Numbered from the stretch's first letter, positions 7,334 to 17,040 are shown. The stretch is DNA of 64,000 nt from Bacteroidales bacterium (GCA_016707705.1 JADJHD010000007.1:186001-250000); one strand, 5' to 3'. Notes: generated from the sequence alone by a model not told the origin. Program-made: numbers and translations.

Positions 7334-9466
7334 CTAGAGGTTCTGCTCATAGTATTCAGCGATCTTGCGGTAGAGATGCAGGCGATCCTTGCCGGAAACA
7401 TTGTGTTCATGATTGGGGTATACGAAATAATCAAGTTGCTTTCCGGATAGAATGCACTGCTGCACAAATTTCAGACTGTTCTGCCATACTACAGTATTGT
7501 CTTCTCCACCATGTATCACAAGCAGTTTGCCCTCAAGCTTATCAGCATAGTTAAGCAGACAGGCCTGCTTGTAGCCATCAGGATTCTGCTCAGGAGTATC
7601 CATATACCTTTCGCCATACATGATTTCATAGTATTTCCAGTCGACTACCGGACCACCACAACTGGCTACCTTGAATACGCCCGGATGCTTCAACTTTAAG
7701 GTTAAGGTCAGAAAACCGCCATAACTCCATCCATCCAGTCCGATCCTTGTTGCATCAACATACGGCAGGGATTTCAGGTACCCCACCCCTTTCATCTGAT
7801 CAGCTGTTTCCAGCACTCCCAGCTGACGATGAATGCTTTGCTCAAAGGAAGTTCCGCGGTTTGCAGTCCCATGATTATCGAGGGTAAAGACAATATACCC
7901 CTTGCTTGCCATATAGTTCAGAAAGAGTCCTGCTCCTCCCAGCCAGCTGTTCGTGACAAGTTGCGAATGAGGTCCGCCGTAAACATAGATCAGAACCGGG
8001 TATTTTTTCGATGGATCAAAACCTACAGGAGTAATCATTCTTGCATATAAATCACGTCCATCCTCTGCTATAAGGGTCACCATACGTGTTTCGCCCAGAC
8101 TATAGTCTTTCAACGGATTTAAATCCTGGAAAACCAGACTACCTCCAGCTACCTTGCCCGGTTGTAGTGTATATTTTGAACCAACACTCACACTGCTCAA
8201 ACGATCAATGAAATTCTTCCCATCCGGGGAAATAAATACAGAGTGGGTACCTGATACTTGCGTTAGCTGCTGTTTCTTCAGTCCATTAATCTCAACGGAA
8301 AAAAGTTGTCGCTCAAGTGCACTGACTTCGGTGGAAAGAAAGAAAACCTTCTCCTCCTTTTCATCGGTACCTTCAAAATCAGTCACTTCCCAATTCCCGG
8401 AAGTCAATTGATTAATCAGGGTTCCATCCGTATTGTAAAGGTAAAGGTGATTCCAGCCATCGCTCCTGCTTTGCCAGATGAACTGATTGGGGTTGGTCTT
8501 CAGAAAATGCATGGGATGCACTGGCTCCACATACTGCTTGTCAGTCTCCTCGAACAGTGTTTTAAGGTAAGCTCCAGTATTGGCATCGTATTGCCTGAGC
8601 CACATATGATCCTGATCCCGATTGAGAACGGCAATGTAAACACTCTTTTCATCCGGGCTCCAGCTAATATTGGTAAGATACTGCTCAGCAGGCTCCCCTG
8701 TCTGCAAATAAACAACCCTGTTTATCTGAGGATCATAAACTCCAACCGTAACATGATGACTGGCCATTCCAGCCATGGGATACTTGATATTTTTAACGGT
8801 GGCTATTCTTTCATCTATATCTACCAAAGGATAATCCGTCACCATGGTTTGATCCATGCGGTAGAATGCCAGCAGATTTCCCTTTGGCGACCAGAATGTA
8901 CCCTTGCTGATTCCAAACTCATTCCTGTGAACACTCTGTCCGTTTACAATATCCTTGTTCTCGTCATTGGTAACGGCAATCTTTTCTCCCTTCACCGATA
9001 CATAAAGATTATTCCCTGAGGTAAACGCTACATTCCCTGTCGCAGGCTCTATATCCTGATTCTCTGCATCCTGATTAAAGGTATTTAGTATCACTGCCTT
9101 CTTCTCAGCCAGACTGAACGAAATAAGCTTCCCGGAAATTCCGAAGGTGAAAGAACCAGTACTTTTCCAGTTTATAGCAGGAAATCCCTTTAAAGCCTCT
9201 ATCCCAGCTTGCTTAAGCCCTTCATTCAGATCAGAAAGAGTTAGCAAGGTGTCAGCCTTATCAGCTTTCACATTCCTGCTGACCAATGAATTGCCGGCTA
9301 CCCAGGTAAAAATATCATTATCCCTCCATTGCAGATTTACCAATGACTGAGGATAAAGCTTCCTGCTCATCAGATCAGTGATTGCAAGGGATTTTTGTTG
9401 TGCGTAGATATTCATTCCCGCCAAAAGCAGTACAGCAAGGCTCACAAGAAAGCGCAATTGTTTCAT
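7334..9466 (-). CDS. S9 family dipeptidyl peptidase IV
   Basis: A 710-aa serine peptidase that removes X-Pro or X-Ala dipeptides from peptide N-termini. A signal peptide (about residues 1-22) predicts export to the periplasm. Residues ~35-450 are the eight-bladed DPP IV beta-propeller domain. The alpha/beta-hydrolase domain follows: KYPVLIYVYGGPHSQ near 490, nucleophile motif GWSYGG with Ser near 581, Asp in HGGEDNT near 656, and His in NHEHNV near 688. The length is typical of the family. It lies downstream of the GGGP synthase gene on the same strand with a 76-nt gap, so co-transcription is possible but not shown. In this phylum such enzymes support peptide use, together with S46 enzymes like the one at 59735. 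Confidence 0.93.
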   Translation of the reverse strand: MKQLRFLVSLAVLLLAGMNIYAQQKSLAITDLMSRKLYPQSLVNLQWRDNDIFTWVAGNSLVSRNVKADKADTLLTLSDLNEGLKQAGIEALKGFPAINWKSTGSFTFGISGKLISFSLAEKKAVILNTFNQDAENQDIEPATGNVAFTSGNNLYVSVKGEKIAVTNDENKDIVNGQSVHRNEFGISKGTFWSPKGNLLAFYRMDQTMVTDYPLVDIDERIATVKNIKYPMAGMASHHVTVGVYDPQINRVVYLQTGEPAEQYLTNISWSPDEKSVYIAVLNRDQDHMWLRQYDANTGAYLKTLFEETDKQYVEPVHPMHFLKTNPNQFIWQSRSDGWNHLYLYNTDGTLINQLTSGNWEVTDFEGTDEKEEKVFFLSTEVSALERQLFSVEINGLKKQQLTQVSGTHSVFISPDGKNFIDRLSSVSVGSKYTLQPGKVAGGSLVFQDLNPLKDYSLGETRMVTLIAEDGRDLYARMITPVGFDPSKKYPVLIYVYGGPHSQLVTNSWLGGAGLFLNYMASKGYIVFTLDNHGTANRGTSFEQSIHRQLGVLETADQMKGVGYLKSLPYVDATRIGLDGWSYGGFLTLTLKLKHPGVFKVASCGGPVVDWKYYEIMYGERYMDTPEQNPDGYKQACLLNYADKLEGKLLVIHGGEDNTVVWQNSLKFVQQCILSGKQLDYFVYPNHEHNVSGKDRLHLYRKIAEYYEQNL

Positions 9467-9542
9467 TCAAGGGTAATTTGAAGGGTTAACAGAATAAGGA
9501 AGGACAAAAATATTGGAATTTCCTGAAATCGCAGATAGCTGC

Positions 9543-10280
9543 TTAGGATTGATGAACTGCAGCTGCCATTTCGCTGATGAGCCCGGGATCCTTTTCAAAG
9601 GCAGTCCCCACTACAACCAAATCAGCACCTGCCTTGCAAACATCAGAAGCCTGTTGAGGTGTTCTGATTCCACCTCCCACTATCAGCGGGATGGAAAGAC
9701 TGCTTTTCACATTTTCAATCATACTGCAAGGAACAGGATTGGCAGCACCTGAACCGGCTTCGAGGTATATCAACTTGAGCCCGAGCATTTCACCGGCCAT
9801 AGCTGTACACATGGCAATGTCATTCTTGTCGGCGGGAATCGGGGTGGTATTGCTCATATACTGAACTGCAGTTTGTTTGCCGCTTTCAATCAGCATATAC
9901 CCGCAGGAAATAACCTCAAGCTGGCTTACCTTAAGATAGGGTGCAGAAATCACATGCCGTCCAATCAGCATTTCAGCATTACGGCCCGAAATCAAAGAAA
10001 GAAAAAGGATGGCATCGGCTTTCCAACTCATCTGCATGGTATTGCCTGGAAAGAGAACAACCGGGATATTCGTTTTTTCCTTTAGTGTTTTGATGCACTG
10101 ATCCAGCTGGTTATTTATCAGCAGACTCCCTCCTACCAGAAAATAATCAATACCGGCTTCAGCAGCATGCTTGGCAACCGCATCCACCTGCTTGTAATCC
10201 AGTTTGTCGGGATCTACCAAAACAGCCAGTTGTTTCCTGGCATTCAGGCTCTTATCAAGGATAGTTGAATAAACAGACAT
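9543..10280 (-). CDS. geranylgeranylglyceryl phosphate synthase family protein
   Basis: A 245-aa TIM-barrel prenyltransferase of the PcrB/GGGPS family. It joins a polyprenyl diphosphate to sn-glycerol 1-phosphate to form an ether bond. Recognisable elements are AVLVDPDKL near 19, DYFLVGGSLL near 45, VVLFPGNTMQMSWKADAILF near 75, LIYLEAGSGA near 170, PLIVGGGIRTPQQA near 205 and AGADLVVVGTAFEKD near 220; the glycine-rich segments hold the phosphate groups. Family members are known from Bacteroidota and make an archaea-like ether product of uncertain final use. No G1P dehydrogenase is seen in the window. It lies 117 nt downstream of metF on the same strand. The family is confident; the in vivo product is not. 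Confidence 0.9.
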   Translation of the reverse strand: MSVYSTILDKSLNARKQLAVLVDPDKLDYKQVDAVAKHAAEAGIDYFLVGGSLLINNQLDQCIKTLKEKTNIPVVLFPGNTMQMSWKADAILFLSLISGRNAEMLIGRHVISAPYLKVSQLEVISCGYMLIESGKQTAVQYMSNTTPIPADKNDIAMCTAMAGEMLGLKLIYLEAGSGAANPVPCSMIENVKSSLSIPLIVGGGIRTPQQASDVCKAGADLVVVGTAFEKDPGLISEMAAAVHQS

Positions 10281-10397
10281 AAAAAGCAGTTGAACAGTAG
10301 CGGCAGATTTAGAACTGTAGTTGTTGTAATCCGGAAGTTTATATCAATGGGGAAATCAGAAATATCAATTGTCTCCCAAACTCAAAGGTATGGAAAC

Positions 10398-11354
10398 TTA
10401 GAAAACCTCCTTAACAATCTTGCGGATGTTATCACTCTTTCCCATGGAATAGAAATGCAGGACAGGTACCCCGTGTTTAATAAGTTCCTTGCTCTGAGCA
10501 ATTGCCCACTCCACTCCCACCTGACGAACCTGCTGGTTGTCAGTACATTTTTCAACAGCCTTTACCAGATCATCAGGAAGGTCAATTGAGAATGTTTTTG
10601 GCAGCACTGATAATTGCGATTTTACTGACATTGGCTTGAGTCCCGGGATAATAGGAACATTAATTCCAGCCTCCCGGCATGCTTTCTCAAATGCGAAAAA
10701 TTTGGCATTGTCGAAAAACATCTGGGTAACAATATAATCAGCACCAGCATCAACCTTTTCCTTCAAATGGGCAAGGTCAGTAGTCAGGTTTGGGGCTTCA
10801 ATGTGTTTTTCCGGATAACCGGCTATTCCAATGCAGAAATCGGTAGGGTTTGGATTGAGGAGTTCCTCTTCCATGTAATTTCCCTTGTTCATTTCAATTA
10901 CCTGCCTAACCAAATCAATGGCATAGGCATTCCCATTCTTCTCCGGACGAAAAACCTTCTCTCCCACGGCATTATCACCCCTTAAAAGCAACAAGCTGTG
11001 AATTCCAAGGAAGTAAAGATCGATAAGTGCATTCTCAGTTTCTTCCCTGCTAAAACCTCCGCAAATAAGATGGGGAACCACATCGATATTGTACTTAAAC
11101 TTAATGGCTGCAGAAATACCAACAGTTCCGGGTCTCTTACGTATGGTGCGTCTTTCCAGAAGTCCATCCTCCCTTTGCTTGTAAACAATTTCTTCCCTGT
11201 GATAGGTAACATCTATAAAAGAAGGGGCAAATTCTATGATTGGATCTATCGTTTGATTGATGGATTCAAAATTCTCACCTTTAAGGGGAGGTAACAACTC
11301 CAAAGTAAAGAGCGTCCGTCCTTTCCGGTTGGCAATATGTTCTGTGACTTTCAT
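10398..11354 (-). CDS. metF: methylenetetrahydrofolate reductase
   Basis: A 318-aa FAD-dependent TIM-barrel enzyme that reduces 5,10-methylene-THF to 5-methyl-THF, the methyl donor for MetH. Family landmarks are FTLELLPPLKG near 16, FIDVTYHREE near 47, PHLICGGFSREETENAL near 95, LLLLRGDNAVGE near 115, GIAGYPEKHIEAPNL near 172, ADYIVTQMFFDN near 205 and NVPIIPGLKPM near 235. The length fits bacterial MetF. It begins 45 nt after the metH stop on the same strand, so the two form an operon, here probably under the SAM-I-type riboswitch upstream of metH. Confidence 0.96.
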   Translation of the reverse strand: MKVTEHIANRKGRTLFTLELLPPLKGENFESINQTIDPIIEFAPSFIDVTYHREEIVYKQREDGLLERRTIRKRPGTVGISAAIKFKYNIDVVPHLICGGFSREETENALIDLYFLGIHSLLLLRGDNAVGEKVFRPEKNGNAYAIDLVRQVIEMNKGNYMEEELLNPNPTDFCIGIAGYPEKHIEAPNLTTDLAHLKEKVDAGADYIVTQMFFDNAKFFAFEKACREAGINVPIIPGLKPMSVKSQLSVLPKTFSIDLPDDLVKAVEKCTDNQQVRQVGVEWAIAQSKELIKHGVPVLHFYSMGKSDNIRKIVKEVF

Positions 11355-11399
11355 TTTCGTTTTCTTATTCTTAAAGGTGACAGCAGTCCCTATCTCCTA

Positions 11400-14300
11400 T
11401 TAATAGCTCAGGTTCTGAGAAAGTAACTTTTCAACCTCCTCTTTGCTCATGCCTTTACGAGCAGCATAATCCTCAACCTGGTCGGCACTTACCCTTCCAA
11501 CATTGAAATAACGTGAATCGGGATGTGCAAAATAGTAGCCACTAACCGATGCTGCAGGATACATGGCAAAATTCTCAGTCAGGTAAACGGAGGCTTCTTC
11601 AGCAGTTAATAGTTCAAACAAACCTGCCTTTTCTGAATGCTCAGGACAAGCCGGATAGCCTGGTGCCGGACGAATACCTCTGTACTTTTCTTCCAGAAGT
11701 TCTTTTTCATCAAGGGTTTCGTCGGGAGCAAATCCCCAGAGTTCCATACGGTCCTTTTTATGGAGCAGTTCAGCAAAGGCTTCTGCAAAACGGTCTGCAA
11801 GGATTTTGATCATGATGGCATTATAGTCATCGTTCTGCGCAACATATTCATCAGCCCTTTTTTCAACATCAATACCTGCAGTAACCACGAATAAACCAAT
11901 GTAGTCCTTAACTCCGCTTTCGGCAGGAGCTATGAAATCGGAGAGGCAGAGGTTGGGAACGCCAGCTTCCTTTTCTTCCTGATTTCGCAGGAAATGAATG
12001 GTTTTCAGTGTCTTTCCGGTAGATTCATCATAAACCTCCACACTGTCGCCAATTGAACGTGCCGGGAAATGTCCGTAAACAGCATTTGCCTTAATCAGGT
12101 TTTCTGATATAATCTTCTTCAGCATCACCTGGGCATCAGCAAACAGCTTTTTGGCTTCTTCTCCCTTCAAGGGATCTTCAAAAATCTGAGGATAACGCCC
12201 ATTAATTTTCCAGGTATGGAAGAAGAAAGTCCAGTCAATGTAATGACTGATTTCCTCGAGCGAATATCCTGTCAGTAATTTACGGCCCATGATTGCTGGT
12301 CGCTCAGGAGTGAAGTTTGAATAATCAGGCACAAACCTGTTCTTCCTGGCATCATCAAGCGATATATAGGTAACCCCTGCCCGGGTATTTTCATGCTTAA
12401 TCCGAAGTCCTTCATACCTTTCGCGTATGCTGGCTTCATACTTTTCATGATTATCATGCGAAAGAAGACTTGCAACCACAGTGGTAGCCCTTGAAGCATC
12501 CCTGACATGTACAACAGGACTCGTATATTTTTGAGCTATTCTTACGGCTGTATGCATCTCGCTGGTGGTTGCGCCTCCGATGAGAAGCGGCATTTTCAAT
12601 CCTTCCCTTTCCATCTCGGCTGCAACATGCACCATTTCATCAAGTGATGGCGTGATCAATCCGCTGAGCCCTACAATATCAACCTTTTCCTTGATGGCAG
12701 CATCCAGAATCCTGGCAGTTGGCACCATCACACCCAGGTCAATTACTTCATAATTATTGCAAGCCAGTACTACTCCTACTATATTCTTGCCGATATCATG
12801 CACGTCACCCTTTACAGTGGCCAGCAGTACTTTCCCTGCTGAATGGCTTTCACCGGCTACCTTTTCTGCTTCAATGTAGGGAAGCAGGACAGCCACCGCC
12901 TTTTTCATTACCCTCGCGCTCTTTACAACCTGAGGCAGGAACATCTTGCCTTCACCAAACAGGTCACCCACTACATTCATCCCCTTCATCAGCGGTCCCT
13001 CAATAACATCAAGGGCCTTGGGGAATTGAACACGTGCCTCTTCAACATCTTCTGCGATGTAAGCATCCATTCCATGCACAAGCGAATGAGTCAGGCGGTC
13101 CTTTACAGGCAACTCACGCCATACTTCTGTCTTCTCTTCCTTTTTGGTTTCATTCACCATTGAGGAAGCATAGGTAATCAGTCGTTCCGTAGCATCTGGT
13201 CTCCGGTTGAATATAACATCCTCAATCAGTTCGAGCTGATCCGGAGGAAGTTCAGAATAAACGGGCAGATTGCCGGCATTTACAATTCCCATATCCAATC
13301 CCACATTGGTGGCATGATAAAGGAATACTGCATGCATAGCTTCCCTGATTCCATCGTTTCCGCGGAAGGAGAAGGAGAGATTGCTGATACCGCCGCTGAT
13401 CCTGGCATGTGGAAGATTGGTCTTGATCCACGCAATAGTCTTGATGTAATCCTTTGCATAATCATTGTGCTCTTCCATTCCGGTAGCGATTGCCAGCACA
13501 TTCGGGTCAAAAATTATATCTTCGGGGGGAACACCCTCTTCATTAACAAGAATATTGTAGGCTCGCTGACAGATCTCAATCCTTCTTTCAAACGTGGAAG
13601 CCTGACCTTCCTCATCAAAGGCCATCACAACCATTGCAGCTCCATACTGGCGAACCAATCGTGCATGGTGCCTGAAAGTCTCTTCACCTTCCTTAAGGCT
13701 GATGGAGTTTACAATTGCCTTCCCCTGCAGGCATTTCAGTCCGGCTTCAATCACACTCCATTTGCTGGAGTCAATCATAATAGGGACTTTGGCAATTTCA
13801 GGTTCCGACATCAGCAGGTTCAGAAAGCGAACCATCGCCTTTTCAGCATCCAGCATCGCATCGTCCATGTTAATATCAATCACCTGAGCACCGGCTTCCA
13901 CCTGATGTCGGGCAATTGTCAGAGCTTCATCATACTTCTCTTCCCTGATTAGCCTTGCAAATTTGCGTGAACCTGAAACATTGGTACGCTCACCTATATT
14001 TATGAAATTGCTTCCCTTAAAGGCCAGCAACGGCTCCAGTCCGCTCAGTTTAAAATGATGGTCGGATTGAGGTTTATGCCTCACTCCGGAATGAGCAGCA
14101 ATTTTACTCAGTTCTGCAATATGTTCGGGAGTGGTGCCGCAGCAGCCGCCTATAATATTTACTGAACGGTCATCGAGAATTTCCTTTACCTGGGCTGCCA
14201 TTTGAAGGGGCGTCTCATCGTATTGTCCGAACTGGTTAGGCAAACCGGCATTCGGGTAGGCACTGACAAAGAAAGGTGCCTTGGCGGATAATTCCTGAAT

Positions 14301-15068
14301 AAAAGGATTTAATTGTTTAGCACCGAGAGAGCAGTTAAACCCGACACTCAGCAAATCCATATGGGAAACTGAGTTCAGGAATGCTTCGAGGGTCTGGCCG
14401 GATAAAGTTCTGCCACTAAGGTCGGTTATAGTTCCGGAGACCATAATGGGAAGACGCATCTTCCTTTGCTCCAGAACATTGTTTACGGCAAACAAAGCTG
14501 CCTTTGCATTAAGAGTGTCAAAAATGGTTTCAACAAGCAGCATATCAACACCACCGTCGATCAGGCCTTCAATCTGCTCAGCATAGGCCTCAACGAGGTC
14601 ATCAAAACTGACAGCCCTGTAACCGGGATCGTTGACATCGGGCGACATGGAGGCAGTCTTGTTGGTAGGGCCTATGGCTCCTGCAACGAAGCGTGGTTTA
14701 TTGGGAGTTTTTGCAGTAAATTCCAACACCTGCTTTTTGGCAATACGGGCTGCCTCAATATTCATCTCCCTGACCAGGTCTTCCATATGATAATCGGCCA
14801 TGGAGATCCTGTTGGCATTGAAAGTGTTGGTTTCAACAATATCAGCACCAGCCTCTAGATAGGCTTTATGAATGTCGGAAATAATATCTGGCCGGCTGAG
14901 ACTGAGCAGATCGTTATTGCCCTTGACATCTGAAGGGTGATTGCTGAAGCGGCTGCCTCGGTAATCAGACTCTTCCAGATTATAGCGCTGAATCATGGTA
15001 CCCATGGCCCCATCTAGCACCAATACCCGTTTTTTTATTTCCTCGTAAATATTGCGTTCTGTTCCCAT
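11400..15068 (-). CDS. metH: cobalamin-dependent methionine synthase
   Basis: A 1222-aa full-length MetH, which transfers the methyl of 5-methyl-THF to homocysteine via cobalamin. Domains in order: homocysteine-binding barrel (about 1-330, VLDGAMGTMIQRY at the N-terminus and zinc motif GGCCGTTPEH near 308); pterin-binding barrel (about 345-620, NIGERTNVSGSRKF); four-helix cap (about 645-740, HGMDAYI); B12 domain with the cobalt ligand in KGDVHDIGKN near 755; C-terminal AdoMet reactivation domain (about 890-1222, ending with YFAHPDSRYFNVGR). All four modules are present. A SAM-I-type leader lies 112-195 nt upstream, and metF follows 45 nt downstream. Confidence 0.98.
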   Translation of the reverse strand: MGTERNIYEEIKKRVLVLDGAMGTMIQRYNLEESDYRGSRFSNHPSDVKGNNDLLSLSRPDIISDIHKAYLEAGADIVETNTFNANRISMADYHMEDLVREMNIEAARIAKKQVLEFTAKTPNKPRFVAGAIGPTNKTASMSPDVNDPGYRAVSFDDLVEAYAEQIEGLIDGGVDMLLVETIFDTLNAKAALFAVNNVLEQRKMRLPIMVSGTITDLSGRTLSGQTLEAFLNSVSHMDLLSVGFNCSLGAKQLNPFIQELSAKAPFFVSAYPNAGLPNQFGQYDETPLQMAAQVKEILDDRSVNIIGGCCGTTPEHIAELSKIAAHSGVRHKPQSDHHFKLSGLEPLLAFKGSNFINIGERTNVSGSRKFARLIREEKYDEALTIARHQVEAGAQVIDINMDDAMLDAEKAMVRFLNLLMSEPEIAKVPIMIDSSKWSVIEAGLKCLQGKAIVNSISLKEGEETFRHHARLVRQYGAAMVVMAFDEEGQASTFERRIEICQRAYNILVNEEGVPPEDIIFDPNVLAIATGMEEHNDYAKDYIKTIAWIKTNLPHARISGGISNLSFSFRGNDGIREAMHAVFLYHATNVGLDMGIVNAGNLPVYSELPPDQLELIEDVIFNRRPDATERLITYASSMVNETKKEEKTEVWRELPVKDRLTHSLVHGMDAYIAEDVEEARVQFPKALDVIEGPLMKGMNVVGDLFGEGKMFLPQVVKSARVMKKAVAVLLPYIEAEKVAGESHSAGKVLLATVKGDVHDIGKNIVGVVLACNNYEVIDLGVMVPTARILDAAIKEKVDIVGLSGLITPSLDEMVHVAAEMEREGLKMPLLIGGATTSEMHTAVRIAQKYTSPVVHVRDASRATTVVASLLSHDNHEKYEASIRERYEGLRIKHENTRAGVTYISLDDARKNRFVPDYSNFTPERPAIMGRKLLTGYSLEEISHYIDWTFFFHTWKINGRYPQIFEDPLKGEEAKKLFADAQVMLKKIISENLIKANAVYGHFPARSIGDSVEVYDESTGKTLKTIHFLRNQEEKEAGVPNLCLSDFIAPAESGVKDYIGLFVVTAGIDVEKRADEYVAQNDDYNAIMIKILADRFAEAFAELLHKKDRMELWGFAPDETLDEKELLEEKYRGIRPAPGYPACPEHSEKAGLFELLTAEEASVYLTENFAMYPAASVSGYYFAHPDSRYFNVGRVSADQVEDYAARKGMSKEEVEKLLSQNLSY

Positions 15069-15083
15069 ACTCTGGTTTATGTA

Positions 15084-15110
15084 GATTAAAGGTATAAAAA
15101 CCTTTTAATC
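15084..15110 (-). other. leader hairpin just upstream of metH
   Basis: On the minus strand GATTAAA(A)GG and CCTTTAATC form a 9-bp stem with one bulge around a loop of about eight bases, ending 15 nt before the metH start codon. It may be part of the riboswitch expression platform acting on translation; no intrinsic terminator is evident in the leader. Confidence 0.4.
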
Positions 15111-15179
15111 AGCGTTAAACACTTACACATTAGTATCTCCAGGAAATGGAAATAAACTGTGCTCCAATTATAATTTTCC

Positions 15180-15263
15180 CCGAAGGGAACAGGTATTGGC
15201 ACCGTTCAAGCCTTAAGCCAAGGTTGCCAGAGGTTCGCAGAGCCTGGTCTCTCCCCCCTTCTT
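15180..15263 (-). promoter_or_regulatory. SAM-I-type riboswitch upstream of metH-metF
   Basis: Read on the minus strand, the element has a closing stem GAAGGG/CCCTTC (15256-15261 with 15182-15187), then GAGAGACCAGGCTC, the conserved core CTCTGGCAACC, a variable hairpin CTTGGCTTAAGG-like, and GGTGCCAATACCTG. The GGCAACC and GGTGCCAAT-ACCTG blocks are hallmarks of the S-box (SAM-I) aptamer. It sits in the 5' leader of metH, exactly where SAM feedback is expected. No rho-independent terminator is clear between aptamer and start codon, so translational control or an atypical platform is likely. Identification is by eye from conserved blocks. Confidence 0.85.
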
Positions 15264-15490
15264 TATAATTCAAACACCTAAAGGTTATATTGAGATTTGA
15301 TAATTAACTATTTAAAGTTACAAAATGCGAAATCTTCAATAAATAGAAAGGAACCGTTTGAAAGTGCAAATTTACAACAATTTGCAGGAAAATAACGGGC
15401 AGCGGTCCGTTTTGTTCACGGCACCGCCCTTTGCATGCTTAATGCAGTGGTTTGCTATTGAAACACTAACCGGACACAAAGGATTTTGAC

Positions 15491-15498
15491 TACCTTTG
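15491..15498 (+). promoter_or_regulatory. putative -7 element of ahcY promoter
   Basis: TACCTTTG matches TAnnTTTG and lies 21 nt before the ahcY start codon, giving a very short leader. No TTG is found at the usual -33 distance, so the call is tentative. Confidence 0.4.
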
Positions 15499-15519
15499 CG
15501 CCCTTAAAATAAAGAACAT

Positions 15520-16941
15520 ATGGAACAACTATTAATTGATACCAATTTACAGTACAAAGTCAGGGATATCAAACTGGCGGAATGGGGAAGGAAAGAGATA
15601 GAGATTGCTGAAAAAGAGATGCCCGGCCTCATGTCGATAAGACGTAAGCATGCTGCAGCACAACCACTCAAAGGCGCCAGAATCACCGGTTCACTTCACA
15701 TGACGGTCCAAACAGCCGTTCTTATTGAAACTCTTGCTGACCTGGGTGCCGACGTGCGCTGGGCAAGCTGCAATATTTTCTCAACTCAGGATCATGCTGC
15801 CGCTGCTATTGCTGCAACAGGAATACCTGTTTTCGCCTGGAAGGGTGAAACTCTTGACGAATACTGGTGGTGTACCTACATGGCATTAAACTTCCCCGGA
15901 GGCAAGGGCCCAAATCTCATCGTTGATGATGGCGGAGATGCTACCTTACTTATTCACAAGGGATTTGCAGTCGAAAAGGATGCCAGTCTGCTGGAAGTAA
16001 AGGCTTCAAGCATTGAAGAAGAAAGCATTCTGAAAGTTCTGCGCGAATGCTTCGTTGAAAATCCAACCAAATGGACTGAACTCGTTAAGGAATGGAAAGG
16101 TGTTTCGGAAGAAACCACAACCGGAGTTCACCGCCTTTACCAGATGCTTGAAAAGGGCGAACTGCTTATTCCTGCCATCAATGTTAATGACTCTGTTACC
16201 AAGTCGAAATTCGACAACCTTTACGGATGCCGCGAATCACTGGCTGACGGAATCAAAAGGGCTACTGACGTTATGATCGCCGGCAAGGTGGTTGTTGTTT
16301 GTGGCTATGGAGACGTTGGAAAGGGCTGTGCTAAATCAATGAGGGCTTATGGAGCCAGGGTCATCGTTACCGAAATTGATCCGATTTGCGCACTGCAGGC
16401 TGCAATGGAGGGATTTGAAATCACCACCGTTGAAGATGCCCTGAAGGAAGGAAATATCTACGTTACCACTACAGGCAACAAGGATGTCATCACCATCGAG
16501 CATATGTCTAAAATGAAGGATCAGGCAATTGTTTGCAACATCGGCCACTTCGACAATGAAATCCAGGTTGACCAGTTGAACACCTATCCGGGAATCAAGA
16601 GAATTGAAATTAAGCCTCAGGTCGACAAATATGTATTCCCTACCGGAAATGCAATTTACATGCTCGCAGAAGGCCGTCTCGTAAACCTCGGATGCGCAAC
16701 CGGACACCCATCATTTGTAATGAGCAATTCCTTCTCAAACCAGACTCTTGCTCAGCTTGACCTTTGGCTAAACAGCTACGAAGTTGGTGTTTATCGTCTG
16801 CCTAAATATCTGGACGAAGAAGTAGCCCGTCTGCATCTTGAACAGCTTGGAGTTAAGCTCACCATACTTACACCTGAGCAGGCTGATTATATCTCTGTTC
16901 CAATGGAAGGTCCTTACAAGCCCGAACATTACAGGTACTAA
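15520..16941 (+). CDS. ahcY: adenosylhomocysteinase
   Basis: A 473-aa NAD-dependent enzyme that hydrolyses S-adenosylhomocysteine to homocysteine and adenosine, recycling the by-product of SAM-dependent methylation. Landmarks are MSIRRKHAAAQPLKGARITG near 38, ASCNIFSTQDHAAAAIA near 88, VDDGGDATLLIHKG near 138, NVNDSVTKSKFDNLYGCRES near 222, the NAD-binding loop VVVCGYGDVGKGCA near 255, and the C-terminal KPQVDKYVFPTGN and YKPEHYRY. Length and termini are complete. It is divergent from metH-metF, with a shared 451-bp region between them, so the enzymes that make and use homocysteine sit together. A bidirectional terminator follows. Confidence 0.98.
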   Translation: MEQLLIDTNLQYKVRDIKLAEWGRKEIEIAEKEMPGLMSIRRKHAAAQPLKGARITGSLHMTVQTAVLIETLADLGADVRWASCNIFSTQDHAAAAIAATGIPVFAWKGETLDEYWWCTYMALNFPGGKGPNLIVDDGGDATLLIHKGFAVEKDASLLEVKASSIEEESILKVLRECFVENPTKWTELVKEWKGVSEETTTGVHRLYQMLEKGELLIPAINVNDSVTKSKFDNLYGCRESLADGIKRATDVMIAGKVVVVCGYGDVGKGCAKSMRAYGARVIVTEIDPICALQAAMEGFEITTVEDALKEGNIYVTTTGNKDVITIEHMSKMKDQAIVCNIGHFDNEIQVDQLNTYPGIKRIEIKPQVDKYVFPTGNAIYMLAEGRLVNLGCATGHPSFVMSNSFSNQTLAQLDLWLNSYEVGVYRLPKYLDEEVARLHLEQLGVKLTILTPEQADYISVPMEGPYKPEHYRY

Positions 16942-16981
16942 GAGAAGAAAACAGCCAATTATAAAAAGGCTTATAAAAATC

Positions 16982-17025
16982 AAAAAGCGGGGGATGAAAT
17001 TATCATCTCCCGCTTTTATTTTTTT
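16982..17025. terminator. bidirectional terminator between ahcY and response regulator
   Basis: The stem AAAAGCGGGGGATGA / TCATCTCCCGCTTTT (one G-U) closes an AATTA loop. On the plus strand it is followed by ATTTTTTTTC; on the minus strand by TTTTTGATTTTT. It can end both ahcY and the convergent regulator gene. Confidence 0.85.
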
Positions 17026-17040
17026 TCTTCTCTGAATCTC

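Noticed and set aside
8306..9019. 237-codon plus-strand ORF opposite the DPP4 gene
   Set aside because: It is the shadow of a well-supported peptidase gene and has no family features; the same applies to the long antisense frames inside metH (13314-13952) and purF (39191-39769).
15400..15519. SAH riboswitch upstream of ahcY
   Set aside because: The candidate -7 element leaves only about 15 nt of leader, too short for an aptamer, and no conserved blocks are seen.
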